64,000 nucleotides of DNA from Altererythrobacter sp. XM-24bin4 (GCA_003149575.1 QCWG01000001.1:215183-279182), one strand, 5' to 3'. Counted from the first letter of the stretch, positions 16,628 through 24,125 are shown. Numbers and translations: made by a program. Notes: generated from the letters alone by a model not told the origin.

Positions 16628-17970
16628 TTCACAACTGCTTCGCTGACTAAATCGAGGAATTTGCGAAAGTCGTACTCTGCATAATATTCAGCTCCCGAAC
16701 CCCGCGGCAAACTAGCAAGCCAGTTACTTTGTTGCGTTGCGTCGAGATCCAAGAGCATCGAACGCTCGCCCGTAGCATTTAGGATCGGCTCATATAAGCT
16801 TGATCGAACGACGACAATTTGACGCTCGACATCAACTGCTATCATCTGACCGTCAAAGCCAAGTGCTACGATAAAACGTCGACCACTTTGGGTGTCAGTG
16901 AACCAAAATTGGGAAAAATAGAATGCCTGCGGTTGTTTAGCGGCCTCGACGATAGAGTCGATATAGCTTCGCGAAATCACTTGTTTACCGCCGTATGAGC
17001 CCCGATTGAGAATTAACTGCCCCAAGCGCGCAAAGTCCCTCGGCTTCGCATCAAGGCAGCAGTAGCTGAGGATGTTCCCTGCTCTCTCTTGGGAATTATC
17101 TGTCCACCATTCCGCGTCCATTCCAATTAGTGAGAATAGGTTACGCTCAGCCCATTCAGAAAGGTGATCGCTTTGCCCGCGAGAGAGAACCTCTCCTAAT
17201 ATCATGGTGTCACAATTAGAATAAACCCATGCTCGATCTGGATAGGGAGCTGTGCCGTTTTGCCACCATGGGTACTGGTTTCCAGGCTGTGCCAAACCTC
17301 TGGTAAGGCATGGTGTCATTTGATCATCAACCCATATTAGGTTGCCGCCATTTGCATACTCTGAACCGCACTCGTTCGCCTGCCTGCTCGTAGGATCAGA
17401 GCAAATCGGAACCAGTCCAGAGCGCATATCAAGAACATCTCTCAGAGTTATGCTTGATCTTGCATCCGTTGCTAGTTCATTCAGATATAGCCCAGCGGTG
17501 TCTTGGGTAGATCGGACAATCCCCTTATCAATGCCAATTCCCAAAAGTATCGAGGTGAAGGATTTTGCTACCGACCAAGATGTTGCAGGGCTATCTTTGT
17601 CGCGATCCCCATACCTACTCACCAAATCAGCAGCAGAGAGTTCCACGATCCTAGAAGCTGCAAAGTCTGCTTCCTGCTGTGAGATGCCGCGATATTTTTC
17701 GAACGCAATTTTGCTGTTTTTTACTACGATAAAGGCTTGTCCATAGGTTCCGTCTCGAAGCGCGAGACTTGCTGCCTCCTCTAATTTTTCTGAGGAAAGA
17801 CCAACCTCTTCCGGGGTCACCTCTTGCCACGCCAGTGGGTCTGGAGACGTTGATGCGATTGGCGCTGGCTGTGGGCTTTCGGAGTTATCTTCTCCACCAC
17901 AAGCAGACAGAGACAGGAATGCAAGCGCTGAAAAAAAGAGATTTCGACACCCCCGATTCTTTAACATCAC
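16624..17970 (-). CDS. Serine hydrolase, class C beta-lactamase fold, lipoprotein
   Basis: A 448-residue protein with lipobox LSAC (cysteine 24), so probably anchored in a membrane facing the periplasm. The catalytic SVAK motif (SxxK) is at residues 133-136, and Tyr-Ser-Asn in WVYSNCDTMILGEVL supplies the YxN motif. DMRSGLVP and RDFARLGQLILNRGSYGGKQVIS are typical of the NylB/EstB-like branch of the beta-lactamase family. The classical KTG is replaced by a GFDGQ-like turn, as often in esterases. Substrate is unknown; esterase or amidase is more likely than antibiotic hydrolysis. Two adjacent ATG codons (17970, 17967) are possible starts. It is AT-richer than the core genes. Confidence 0.82.
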   Translation of the reverse strand: MMLKNRGCRNLFFSALAFLSLSACGGEDNSESPQPAPIASTSPDPLAWQEVTPEEVGLSSEKLEEAASLALRDGTYGQAFIVVKNSKIAFEKYRGISQQEADFAASRIVELSAADLVSRYGDRDKDSPATSWSVAKSFTSILLGIGIDKGIVRSTQDTAGLYLNELATDARSSITLRDVLDMRSGLVPICSDPTSRQANECGSEYANGGNLIWVDDQMTPCLTRGLAQPGNQYPWWQNGTAPYPDRAWVYSNCDTMILGEVLSRGQSDHLSEWAERNLFSLIGMDAEWWTDNSQERAGNILSYCCLDAKPRDFARLGQLILNRGSYGGKQVISRSYIDSIVEAAKQPQAFYFSQFWFTDTQSGRRFIVALGFDGQMIAVDVERQIVVVRSSLYEPILNATGERSMLLDLDATQQSNWLASLPRGSGAEYYAEYDFRKFLDLVSEAVVN

Positions 17971-18064
17971 CTAACCTCCTGATCGCACAAAGCTAACTTG
18001 AAATTTAAACTTTCGATAATCCCCCAGGGCAGCGGTTTCCATCTTGAAGCGATGTTATCCGGAT

Positions 18065-18087
18065 ATCCGTATATGATCCGTATATTG
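18065..18087. repeat. Diverged attachment-arm copy outside the left element end
   Basis: ATCCGTATATGATCCGTATATTG differs at only three of 23 positions from the integrase-side arm at 37531-37553, and lies at a similar distance (48 against 59 bases) from its copy of the tRNA repeat. It lies on the chromosomal side of the left repeat, where no arm of the present element should be. It is best explained as the end of an earlier element inserted at the same tRNA gene. Confidence 0.55.
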
Positions 18088-18135
18088 TTTATTTTGGGAT
18101 TTTTGGAGATAGGGTTCGTCTAAACCCTTGAAATT

Positions 18136-18182
18136 ATGGAGCGGGCGAGGCGATTCGAACGCCCGACCCCAACCTTGGCAAG
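18136..18182. repeat. attL: 47-bp duplicate of the tRNA-Gly 3' part
   Basis: Identical to 37613-37659. The match ends inside the anticodon loop sequence, where this copy continues AGTGACGGGG instead of completing the tRNA. It therefore marks the displaced original 3' end of the tRNA gene and is not itself a gene. Confidence 0.92.
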
Positions 18183-18236
18183 TGACGGGGCTACCGAAAA
18201 ACAAAGGATTTCATAACTTAAAAGGCGCTTAGAAAT

Positions 18237-18256
18237 TCCGTTTATGATCCGTTTAT
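18237..18256. repeat. Arm-type integrase binding repeat, left interior
   Basis: TCCGTTTATGATCCGTTTAT is identical to 37532-37551 at the other end of the element. It is itself a tandem of TCCGTTTAT units, and a third unit, ATCCGTTTAAG, follows at about 18262. Position 54 bases inside the core repeat fits an arm site of a tyrosine integrase. Confidence 0.75.
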
Positions 18257-18390
18257 CGCAAATCCGTTTAAGCCAGTGCATTGAGCTAGCCAGAAACCTG
18301 CATCACTTTGAGGGCGATTGCGCCGATGCCAGGAGAGGCTGAAGGCGAAGCTTTACCGGGTAAAGTGCAGCCGATTGAGGGGGCAGATTG

Positions 18391-18615
18391 CTAGGTTTTT
18401 TTACCCCAAGACCATATGACGTACCCGATGCCCCCTAGCAGAATTGGCACCATGGTTAGACCGAACTGTGAGTCTGAAAGCAGCGTTAGAATGCCCCAGC
18501 TTGACGACCCTTCGCCATCAACACGACCGAAAGGTTCTGCGAACCCCAACCAGACCCAAAGTATGCCGCAGAGCGCCATCCAAATCATGCCAAAGATTCG
18601 CGCTATTGCTCTCAT
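18391..18615 (-). CDS. Small two-helix membrane protein
   Basis: A 74-residue protein with two hydrophobic segments (IFGMIWMALCGILWVWLGFAEPFG and FGLTMVPILLGGIGYVIWSWGKKT) joined by a short polar loop. The basic C-terminus suggests a cytoplasmic tail. I recognise no family and infer no function. It lies just inside the left end of the element and is separate from its neighbour by about 95 bases. Confidence 0.55.
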   Translation of the reverse strand: MRAIARIFGMIWMALCGILWVWLGFAEPFGRVDGEGSSSWGILTLLSDSQFGLTMVPILLGGIGYVIWSWGKKT

Positions 18616-18710
18616 ACTTCCCCCGGACTCAGAAACTAATTAAAATTTCGGAAATTGAACACCTTTTAATTCGCAAGCACAAAGCGTTAAGAAGCAAGTT
18701 AGCCAGGCAA

Positions 18711-19163
18711 TCAATACTCTTTGATCGCGAATGGCGGGCACTTTACATAGGTCGCACTTCCCTCTCGTCCATCCTCGCTAATTCGGACTGATCTTCCATC
18801 CTCCGCCAACGTCGCCGTCCAGATCACATCCCAAAAACCACCCTCTCCTTCAAATGCCAATTTCATTCTTATCGATCTCGTTTGACCCGCTTGGGTCACC
18901 CGGTCCAATCGCCCACCACTCTCGTAAAAATCGATTCCCTGGGCATAAATGAACATGTTCTCAACCCCGTCGGGGTCACTGCAGTTCGCAGAATTAGGCG
19001 CCCATTTGCCCCTGAATCCCGACGGCATGACTTCCTCTTCGGTCACACTTGAAGATCCGGGAAACCAATCCGAGTGCGAGACTTCTTGGGCGGATAGGGC
19101 AGTTGATGCGAAAGCGCCAATCAGTATGGCGAACAACGGTGCCGACTTCTGATTCACGGTCAA
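18711..19163 (-). CDS. Secreted protein of unknown function
   Basis: A 150-residue protein with a signal peptide ending ALSAQ. The mature part has GFRGKWAPNSANCSDPDGVENMFIYAQGIDFYESGGRL and GEGGFWDVIWTATLAEDGRSVRI, with a late cysteine in VKCPPF. The arrangement (a strand with xGxWAP..ANC, then GIxxYES) recurs in small exported proteins of sphingomonads and suggests a lipocalin-like or DUF-type beta barrel with one disulphide. Function is unknown. It is the only exported protein within the element. Confidence 0.62.
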   Translation of the reverse strand: MTVNQKSAPLFAILIGAFASTALSAQEVSHSDWFPGSSSVTEEEVMPSGFRGKWAPNSANCSDPDGVENMFIYAQGIDFYESGGRLDRVTQAGQTRSIRMKLAFEGEGGFWDVIWTATLAEDGRSVRISEDGREGSATYVKCPPFAIKEY

Positions 19164-19256
19164 CTCTCCCTCATCGAAATTTCAATTAAGCCCAATTCGC
19201 CAAAGTTTTCGATCGATCACGTAGCCCCCAGGTTCAATTACGGGCGGCATAGTCGC

Positions 19257-20087
19257 CTATTTAGCCCCTCGCTCTGCCTTGGCTTTCAGCTTTCTAACGT
19301 CAGCATCCCGATCCAAGAGGTGTACCCGTCGATGGCAGTTCGGACATAGCGCTACCGTGTTTTCGATGCGGTCTTTCCCGCCTCTTGCTAGCCATTCGAT
19401 GTGGTGGGTTTCGAGATAAGGTTTCCCGTTTTTATCCTCAAATGGAGCAGGCTTCTCACATAATTCGCAGACACCCTTAGCCCTACGCTTCGCCTCCTCA
19501 GCGACATAGGGATTCCTCTTATGCTGAGTAACCGTAGCCGACTGCACCCCCACTTCGTCACGCTGGGTTTGACGCGCACGACGAGCCACCTCCTCATCGG
19601 ATAGCTTGCGAGCCTGTTTTGCCTTGCGCTCTTCAAGGTCTCGATAAACTTCAACAGGGATGGCAGGCACAGCGCCCGTCTTCGGCGTTACCGGGAAAAC
19701 CCAAACCTTTCGGCTTGCCCCCTCAGCGTCTGCCTGGGTTTCTTGGTAGGGCTGCTGTGCAAGCGCGACTTCACCCACATAGGTGTAGACGTGTGGCTTG
19801 TGGACTTCGAAAAGGTGCACTGCGACACCGTTCGTGCCGCTTTGAGCCAGCGTCTTATTCTGCATGAAGTCGAGGGATTGATCGCCGATCTGACCCATGC
19901 CTGTGTAATGCATGACGCCTTCTAACCAGCGGTCTTCATATAGCGCCTTGGTATGGTCGGAGACGATAACCAGGGAATTCGTCTTCTTCGATCGACGCAT
20001 ACCGCCACTGTTGCCGCAGCCGAATACCTGACAAAGCTCATCGTTAGAAAGCTCAGTTCCAGGCTTGAGATCTTCGATGCTATCCAT
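19257..20087 (-). CDS. SRA-like domain plus HNH endonuclease (modification-dependent restriction candidate)
   Basis: A 276-residue cytoplasmic nuclease. The N-terminal part (about 20-135) reads MRRSKKTNSLVIVSDHT, then DRWLEGVMHYTGMGQIGDQSL, NKTLAQSGTNGVAVHLFEV and ASRKVWVFPV. This is the pattern of the SRA-like domain of ScoMcrA-type nucleases, which flips out modified cytosine or senses phosphorothioate DNA. The C-terminal HNH part (about 205-262) has CELCEKPAPF, the catalytic ETHHIEWL, then NTVALCPNCHRRVH, with two CxxC zinc knuckles. The order matches type IV restriction enzymes. It overlaps the upstream Nudix gene by 8 bases, so the two are translationally coupled. Specificity cannot be read from the sequence. 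Confidence 0.83.
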   Translation of the reverse strand: MDSIEDLKPGTELSNDELCQVFGCGNSGGMRRSKKTNSLVIVSDHTKALYEDRWLEGVMHYTGMGQIGDQSLDFMQNKTLAQSGTNGVAVHLFEVHKPHVYTYVGEVALAQQPYQETQADAEGASRKVWVFPVTPKTGAVPAIPVEVYRDLEERKAKQARKLSDEEVARRARQTQRDEVGVQSATVTQHKRNPYVAEEAKRRAKGVCELCEKPAPFEDKNGKPYLETHHIEWLARGGKDRIENTVALCPNCHRRVHLLDRDADVRKLKAKAERGAK

Positions 20088-20466
20088 GACGGCGAATTAC
20101 CTCCTCAGCTAGCGGAAGGTCCGCAGGCGCCAATTCAATTTCTCGAAGCGCCAAAGGCTCAACCCACTGGTAGGCATCATGGACGGTCAGCTCAAACTCA
20201 CCACCAATAATCTCAACCTCGATGCCGATGAGATTTATCGCTCCGCCTGTGTAGTGATACGCGCTTTCTATCAGGACCTCGCCAGCTCGAACCTCGATCC
20301 CAAGTTCTTCAGCTAGCTCGCGCTCAATGCAGTCCTGGACGGTTTCCCCTAGCTCGACTTTCCCTCCTGGGAATTCCCATAGCCCTTCCAGATTTTGACC
20401 TGGTGCCCTTCGGGTAATCAGCACCCTTTTGTCACGCACGGCGATGGCTGCGGCTACATCCTTCAT
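20080..20466 (-). CDS. Nudix hydrolase, MutT-like
   Basis: A 128-residue nucleoside-diphosphate-linked pyrophosphatase, probably acting on oxidised or modified nucleotides such as 8-oxo-dGTP. The Nudix box GGKVELGETVQDCIERELAEELGI sits at about residues 34-57 with all the metal-binding glutamates. RRAPGQNLEGLWEFPGGK and YQWVEPLAL are typical of the MutT branch. It is the first gene of a two-gene operon with the SRA/HNH nuclease (8-base overlap). The pairing suggests it clears a modified nucleotide or a nuclease product; this is inference. Confidence 0.88.
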   Translation of the reverse strand: MKDVAAAIAVRDKRVLITRRAPGQNLEGLWEFPGGKVELGETVQDCIERELAEELGIEVRAGEVLIESAYHYTGGAINLIGIEVEIIGGEFELTVHDAYQWVEPLALREIELAPADLPLAEEVIRRHG

Positions 20467-21099
20467 TGTCCCAGCTTAGCTTGGGCTATTTGCTTTCCGA
20501 TAGGAAAAAATTCCCCTCTCAGCCGATCCTGAGCGTTGAACTTTTATAAATAGATTTGGCTGAAACCTTCATAGCGGTGGTTGCGGTCCAAACCTGTCGA
20601 GGCTGCACGTTGCGAGATGGCGGTCGGATTTCAGTTAGGGACGTAATTCAAAAACCAACGCATCAGCCATCCCAAGCCGGAAGAGCATTGTCATGCTCGG
20701 AAGGCACGATGGTAGCTCTGAGAAGAAGCAACTACCGCCACTCTGGAATTGTCGTTCCATAGCACCAGAGTGGATCCGCTGGATTGAAGCGGGACGTAAA
20801 AGGAGACCGGCTAGCCGCCCTTGCCTCTTGAGGTTGTCCTTATGGAATGCGTGACGGGACGATCACTTTGATATCGTCGACGAGCGCCTTTGCCTTGCGG
20901 AAGGTGAAGTGCGCTCGAAAACGACCCTTTGAGATTAGACTTTAAAAGAGCCCCTAACATTCATCAGGCTAGACGCCTGCTGAACCTTCGGAACCTTAGA
21001 AAATATGAAGCTTCGAACGAGCGAAGCGAGTGAGACTGCAGGAGCGAAGCGAATGCAGTCATCAAACCCAATCCAAACCCCAATCCAAGGAGGAATCCT
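20467..21099. other. Non-coding stretch with inverted repeats
   Basis: No convincing gene was seen in 630 bases. There is a perfect 9-bp inverted repeat CCACTCTGG/CCAGAGTGG at 20738-20746 and 20765-20773. Two small hairpins lie before the RHH operon: GCTTCG/CGAAGC at 21010-21027 and GACTGCA/TGCAGTC at 21034-21060. The latter sit where a regulator could act on the downstream ribbon-helix-helix gene. A 68-codon frame at 20556 has no recognisable content. Confidence 0.45.
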
Positions 21100-21225
21100 A
21101 TGACCGATAAACCGAGAATATTGAGCTTTAAGGAGTGGCTGAAGCTCGATCAGAAACCGTTCAAGTCCGTTAAAACGAAACAGGAGTCAGAAAATGGCGT
21201 TAGAAACACATCATCCAATCGCTAA
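21100..21225 (+). CDS. Small basic 41-residue protein
   Basis: ATG at 21100 preceded by a strong AAGGAGGAA ribosome-binding site. The product begins MTDKPRILSFKEWLKLDQKP and is Lys-rich. Its end overlaps the start of the ribbon-helix-helix gene in another frame by 32 bases, suggesting coupled translation. Family is unknown; it could be a toxin or antitoxin partner, or a leader peptide for the next gene. Confidence 0.5.
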   Translation: MTDKPRILSFKEWLKLDQKPFKSVKTKQESENGVRNTSSNR

Positions 21226-21379
21226 TGCCTTTGTGGCTTGTCGAGTTCCAGAACCCTTCAGAGCCCGAGTCCAGGCTTATGCAGAAGCAGAGGACCTATC
21301 CATCAGCCAAGTCATCCGGAAGGGCTTGAAGCTGGTTTTGGACAATCAACCCAAGCGTGAATGGATTGTTGGAAGATAG
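21194..21379 (+). CDS. Ribbon-helix-helix (CopG/Arc-like) DNA-binding protein
   Basis: A 61-residue protein with an N-terminal strand (VACRVPEPFRARVQAYAEAEDLS) and the helix ISQVIRKGLKLVLD, the ribbon-helix-helix pattern (about residues 13-52). Such dimers bind operators, often as element repressors or antitoxins. CAGGAG lies 7 bases before the ATG. It is preceded and overlapped by the 41-residue ORF. The two hairpins at 21010-21060 are possible binding sites. No toxin gene is evident next door. Confidence 0.68.
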   Translation: MALETHHPIANAFVACRVPEPFRARVQAYAEAEDLSISQVIRKGLKLVLDNQPKREWIVGR

Positions 21380-21391
21380 ATCAAATTTCCC

Positions 21392-21733
21392 TCAAACCAG
21401 CACGATCAGGATGGCTATGATCAAGGCTCCAATCAGCAGCCAAGGTAGTGGATTGAAGCTGTTAGCTCGAGCTTCCAGCTGGATAATCATGGCTTGGATC
21501 TGACCTTGCTGCTGGTGGAGCTGCTTGATCGCTTCCTTCATCGTCTCGTTATCGACGTAAGAGGCACTATCATCGGCTAGCACCTCAGCGTCTTCCAGCA
21601 GCTTCAGAGCCTTCTTCAGCCTTGGCAGCGGATTGTCGTGCGGCGAGTGAAGCTCACCCATGGCTGCTTGATGAAGCCTTGTAGCTTCAGCCAGCATGTC
21701 TGATACATGCGCTTCGATTGGGTCTTGGGTCAC
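21392..21733 (-). CDS. Coiled-coil protein with C-terminal membrane anchor
   Basis: A 113-residue protein. Residues about 10-95 are helical and charged (MLAEATRLHQAAMGELHS, RLKKALKLLEDAEVLADD, QLHQQQGQIQAMIIQLEARAN), with a likely coiled coil. Residues 96-113 (WLLIGALIIAILIVLV) form a single C-terminal membrane segment with no tail. This gives a tail-anchored cytoplasmic protein. I recognise no family. It is divergent from a small two-segment membrane protein, 57 bases between starts, so they may act together at the membrane. Confidence 0.58.
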   Translation of the reverse strand: MTQDPIEAHVSDMLAEATRLHQAAMGELHSPHDNPLPRLKKALKLLEDAEVLADDSASYVDNETMKEAIKQLHQQQGQIQAMIIQLEARANSFNPLPWLLIGALIIAILIVLV

Positions 21734-21790
21734 TCGAAATCTAACCTCTAGACTGACGGCTGGTTTCGACAGTGTTTGCGGGGGAATAAT

Positions 21791-22045
21791 TTGAACGGAC
21801 TATTTATCAGTCTTGTGGTTGGCTCGCTATGCACAGGATTATTCCTGCAAGCTGTGCTCCGAGGCGAAAGCGTGAAAGAGCTCTTAGACTGGAGGGTCTT
21901 ACGCACTGCGTTAATCATATTTGTCGCAAGCGGAGCGGTGACGCTCTTCATAATCAACAAGCATACTAACGATCGAAATAGACCCTCGTCAGGCGAGTAT
22001 CGGGATGTAGATTATTGCGACGTGCACATTTGCAGGGGGCGGTAA
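21791..22045 (+). CDS. Small membrane protein, TTG start proposed
   Basis: An 84-residue product if read from TTG at 21791, which has GGGGGA seven bases upstream; a TTG at 21776 would add five residues. No ATG is available. Two hydrophobic segments (FISLVVGSLCTGLFLQAV and LRTALIIFVASGAVTLFII) are followed by a polar tail with DYCDVHICRGR. It runs in the same direction as the PD-(D/E)XK-like gene 3 bases on. Function is unknown. Confidence 0.45.
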   Translation: MNGLFISLVVGSLCTGLFLQAVLRGESVKELLDWRVLRTALIIFVASGAVTLFIINKHTNDRNRPSSGEYRDVDYCDVHICRGR

Positions 22046-22048
22046 ATT

Positions 22049-22558
22049 ATGCCCAAAGCGATTAGCCGAAACAAAACAGCCAGGGGAAATTCCGCGCAAT
22101 TCTTCGTGGCTGGCGAGTTGTGCCGCCGAGGACATTCTGCGGTCGTCACTCTCGGAAACACCCCCAACACCGATATCCTTTGCAGCAACGAAGAAGGCAC
22201 TCGCTTCGTCCACGTTCAGGTCAAAACTTATGTCCCTGGCAACAGGACAGTTACCGTGGGGATAAAAGCTGAGAAGGATTTCGGCAAAAACTTTATCTGG
22301 GTGCTCGCTGGCATACCGGCAGCCGATAGCAATCAGCCGTTCGAATATTACATCGTGCCATCGGCGCTAGTCGCCGAGAATGTGGCTGAGTCACATCGCC
22401 TCTGGTTGGCTGATGCCGAAAGGCTCCAAAAGTCCAGAAAAGATAGCACCGTTCGGGTCATCCATATACCGCCATCTACCTCATATAATGGCTGGAGCAT
22501 TGATGCCTTCAAAAACCGCTGGGACTTGATTGATGCGCTGCTCGCAAACCCGGTCTGA
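22049..22558 (+). CDS. PD-(D/E)XK nuclease-like protein
   Basis: A 169-residue cytoplasmic protein. GNSAQFFVAGELCRRGHSAVVTLGNTPNTDILC supplies a glutamate helix and a central aspartate. HVQVKTYVPGN about 20 residues on gives the Q-x-K in place of E-x-K, a known variant in DUF4365/Holliday-junction-resolvase-like folds. A later core strand FIWVLAGIP fits the fold. It may cut DNA or merely bind it; catalytic competence is inferred. It is followed 22 bases on by an endonuclease/exonuclease/phosphatase family gene in the same direction, likely one operon. Confidence 0.6.
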   Translation: MPKAISRNKTARGNSAQFFVAGELCRRGHSAVVTLGNTPNTDILCSNEEGTRFVHVQVKTYVPGNRTVTVGIKAEKDFGKNFIWVLAGIPAADSNQPFEYYIVPSALVAENVAESHRLWLADAERLQKSRKDSTVRVIHIPPSTSYNGWSIDAFKNRWDLIDALLANPV

Positions 22559-22580
22559 CTTGCACCACGACCGCACGCAG

Positions 22581-23279
22581 ATGAAGATCGTCAGCCTAAA
22601 CATCAGACATGGAGGCGGGAAAAGAATTCCCAGGATTCTTGAATGGCTGGCTCAGGAAGAAGCGGACTTTATCCTGCTTTGCGAATGGCGCCTCAATCCT
22701 GCCGGTTTGGCGCTTGAGCAAGCCTTGAAAATCAGAGGCTACCAGACATCGGGCTATGCGAGAAGCGAGGCTGAAAATGGAATTCTTATTGCATCGAAGA
22801 AGACCCATCACACATCTCGGCTAACGCCTTCCCACGCTGCCAAGGGCGAACTTATTAAAGTGACCTGCGATTCAGTGGTTCTGATCTGCGGCTACTTCCC
22901 CCAGAAAAACGACAAGAAGCCTTTTTTTGAGGTTGCCATCACAGAGCTATCGTTGGGCGAAAGTCCAAGCCTTTTGATCGGGGACCTCAATACGGGCAAA
23001 AACGACGTGGACCTTGAAGAAGGAGCAACTCCATTTTTCTGCGCAAACGAATTCAATGATCTAGAGGTAAATGCTGGAACTCAGGACCTTTGGCGCCTCT
23101 GTCACGGTAAGTCTGCAAAAGAATGGAGCTGGCGCTCTTCCAAGAACGGCTTCCGCATCGATCATGCCTTCGGAAACTCAGCACTCACTACCGCATTCCC
23201 AAAATTATTTTGCCGCTATGAACACTCGACCCGACTAGAAGGCATCAGCGATCACAGCGCGCTATTGGTTGAACTTTGA
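22581..23279 (+). CDS. Endonuclease/exonuclease/phosphatase family protein
   Basis: A 232-residue metal-dependent phosphodiesterase of the DNase I-like fold. The ATG at 22581 gives the family start MKIVSLNIRHGGG with the conserved asparagine. The open frame from 22530 runs through the previous gene's end. Further motifs are LLCEWR (the metal-binding glutamate), LLIGDLNTGKND (the catalytic Asp-x-Asn) and the C-terminal GISDHSALLVEL with the Asp-His pair. All catalytic motifs are present. Substrates in this superfamily range from DNA to lipids; the surroundings favour nucleic acid. It converges on the GIY-YIG gene 8 bases on. Confidence 0.82.
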   Translation: MKIVSLNIRHGGGKRIPRILEWLAQEEADFILLCEWRLNPAGLALEQALKIRGYQTSGYARSEAENGILIASKKTHHTSRLTPSHAAKGELIKVTCDSVVLICGYFPQKNDKKPFFEVAITELSLGESPSLLIGDLNTGKNDVDLEEGATPFFCANEFNDLEVNAGTQDLWRLCHGKSAKEWSWRSSKNGFRIDHAFGNSALTTAFPKLFCRYEHSTRLEGISDHSALLVEL

Positions 23280-23287
23280 GCGTTGGT

Positions 23288-23905
23288 TCAGTCGTCTCCA
23301 TCAGCCTCAAGCCGAATACGACGCTCTGCCAGCGTCTCCCCTTCATAAATCCAATATAGTGGACCCTGCGCTGCTCGGAGGGTCCAGCCAATCCGGTGCA
23401 ATAGCTTTGTTGCAGCCGCACTGGTCGATGTTATCTCGCCTTCGAATTCGATGCGTTTGTCATCGACCACTCTAGCGGTGATCGTCTCATCTTTTGAAAA
23501 GGAGAGGATCGCACCCGGAGCAATATCCACCATCGAGAAGCGGAATTGCTCGCGCCTCGTTTGCTCCCTGTGAAGTGCGTCTAGCTCCGCTTGATCCTCA
23601 GCCACCTCATCAGTCGGCGTGACGTCCTTGATTGCGACAAGCTCAAGGATGGCAACCGCTCGATCAGGGTTCAGGCGGAAGAACTCTCTCTTCGGATTGA
23701 TCCGATGGTCGCCAAAGGCATCGTGCAGTGCTTTTTCAACTTTGATCGAGTCCCCAACCTCACAGGCGTAGAAACATTCGAACGGCACAGGCACCCCAGA
23801 ATGGGTAGACAGACTGCGAAGCCGAGATTCCAAATCAGTGGTCCTGCCGATTTTCACCAAGTCCGGCATTGTCGGGTTCGTCAGCAGATAAACGATGTCT
23901 GGCAT
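23288..23905 (-). CDS. GIY-YIG nuclease (T5orf172-like) with C-terminal DUF4357/RAMA-like domain
   Basis: A 205-residue protein. The N-terminal part has IVYLLTNPTMPDLVKIGRTTDLESRLRSLSTHSG with the variant GIY-YIG motif (YLL...VKIG), the catalytic arginine and ECFYACEVGDSIKVEKALHDAFGDHR with the glutamate, as in the T5orf172 branch. A linker (about 95-125) leads to SMVDIAPGAILSFSKDETITARVVDDKRIEFEGEITSTSAAATKLL, LYWIYEGETLAERR. The order (G..L.F..., S.SAAA..., W.Y.GE.L..R) is that of DUF4357/RAMA modules found with DNA methyltransferases and nucleases. It likely senses or cuts DNA. Convergent with the phosphodiesterase gene. Confidence 0.78.
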   Translation of the reverse strand: MPDIVYLLTNPTMPDLVKIGRTTDLESRLRSLSTHSGVPVPFECFYACEVGDSIKVEKALHDAFGDHRINPKREFFRLNPDRAVAILELVAIKDVTPTDEVAEDQAELDALHREQTRREQFRFSMVDIAPGAILSFSKDETITARVVDDKRIEFEGEITSTSAAATKLLHRIGWTLRAAQGPLYWIYEGETLAERRIRLEADGDD

Positions 23906-24090
23906 TCAAAATCTCGTCATTCGGTTTCGGCTACACACCCTAAGCCAAGAGCGGCAATCGGCAACCTGCTTCGCTGCTATCATTATAAAATTAGGCTTTC
24001 ATAATCACCCAAGCCGAACCCCTTGGGATCGTTAGGCTTTCGACCAACCAGCCGATTTGGCTTTATTTTTTTTCATTATCTTATTTATCG

Positions 24091-24124
24091 AAAGGGCTCC
24101 TTTCTAATGAAGCAGGAGCCCTTT
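24091..24124 (+). promoter_or_regulatory. Hairpin sequestering the recombinase ribosome-binding site
   Basis: AAAGGGCTCC (24091-24100) pairs perfectly with GGAGCCCTTT (24115-24124), and the recombinase ATG follows at 24126. The ribosome-binding site AGGAG (24114-24118) lies inside the 3' arm, 7 bases from the ATG. In the mRNA a ten-pair stem would hide it, so translation should need opening of the hairpin. Alternatively it is a terminator for upstream transcription, but no T run follows. Confidence 0.6.
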
Positions 24125-24125
24125 C

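Noticed and set aside
18136..18200. A second tRNA-Gly gene on the left
   Set aside because: Only the 3' part is present; after the anticodon loop the sequence diverges and no 5' half exists. It is the duplicated attachment site.
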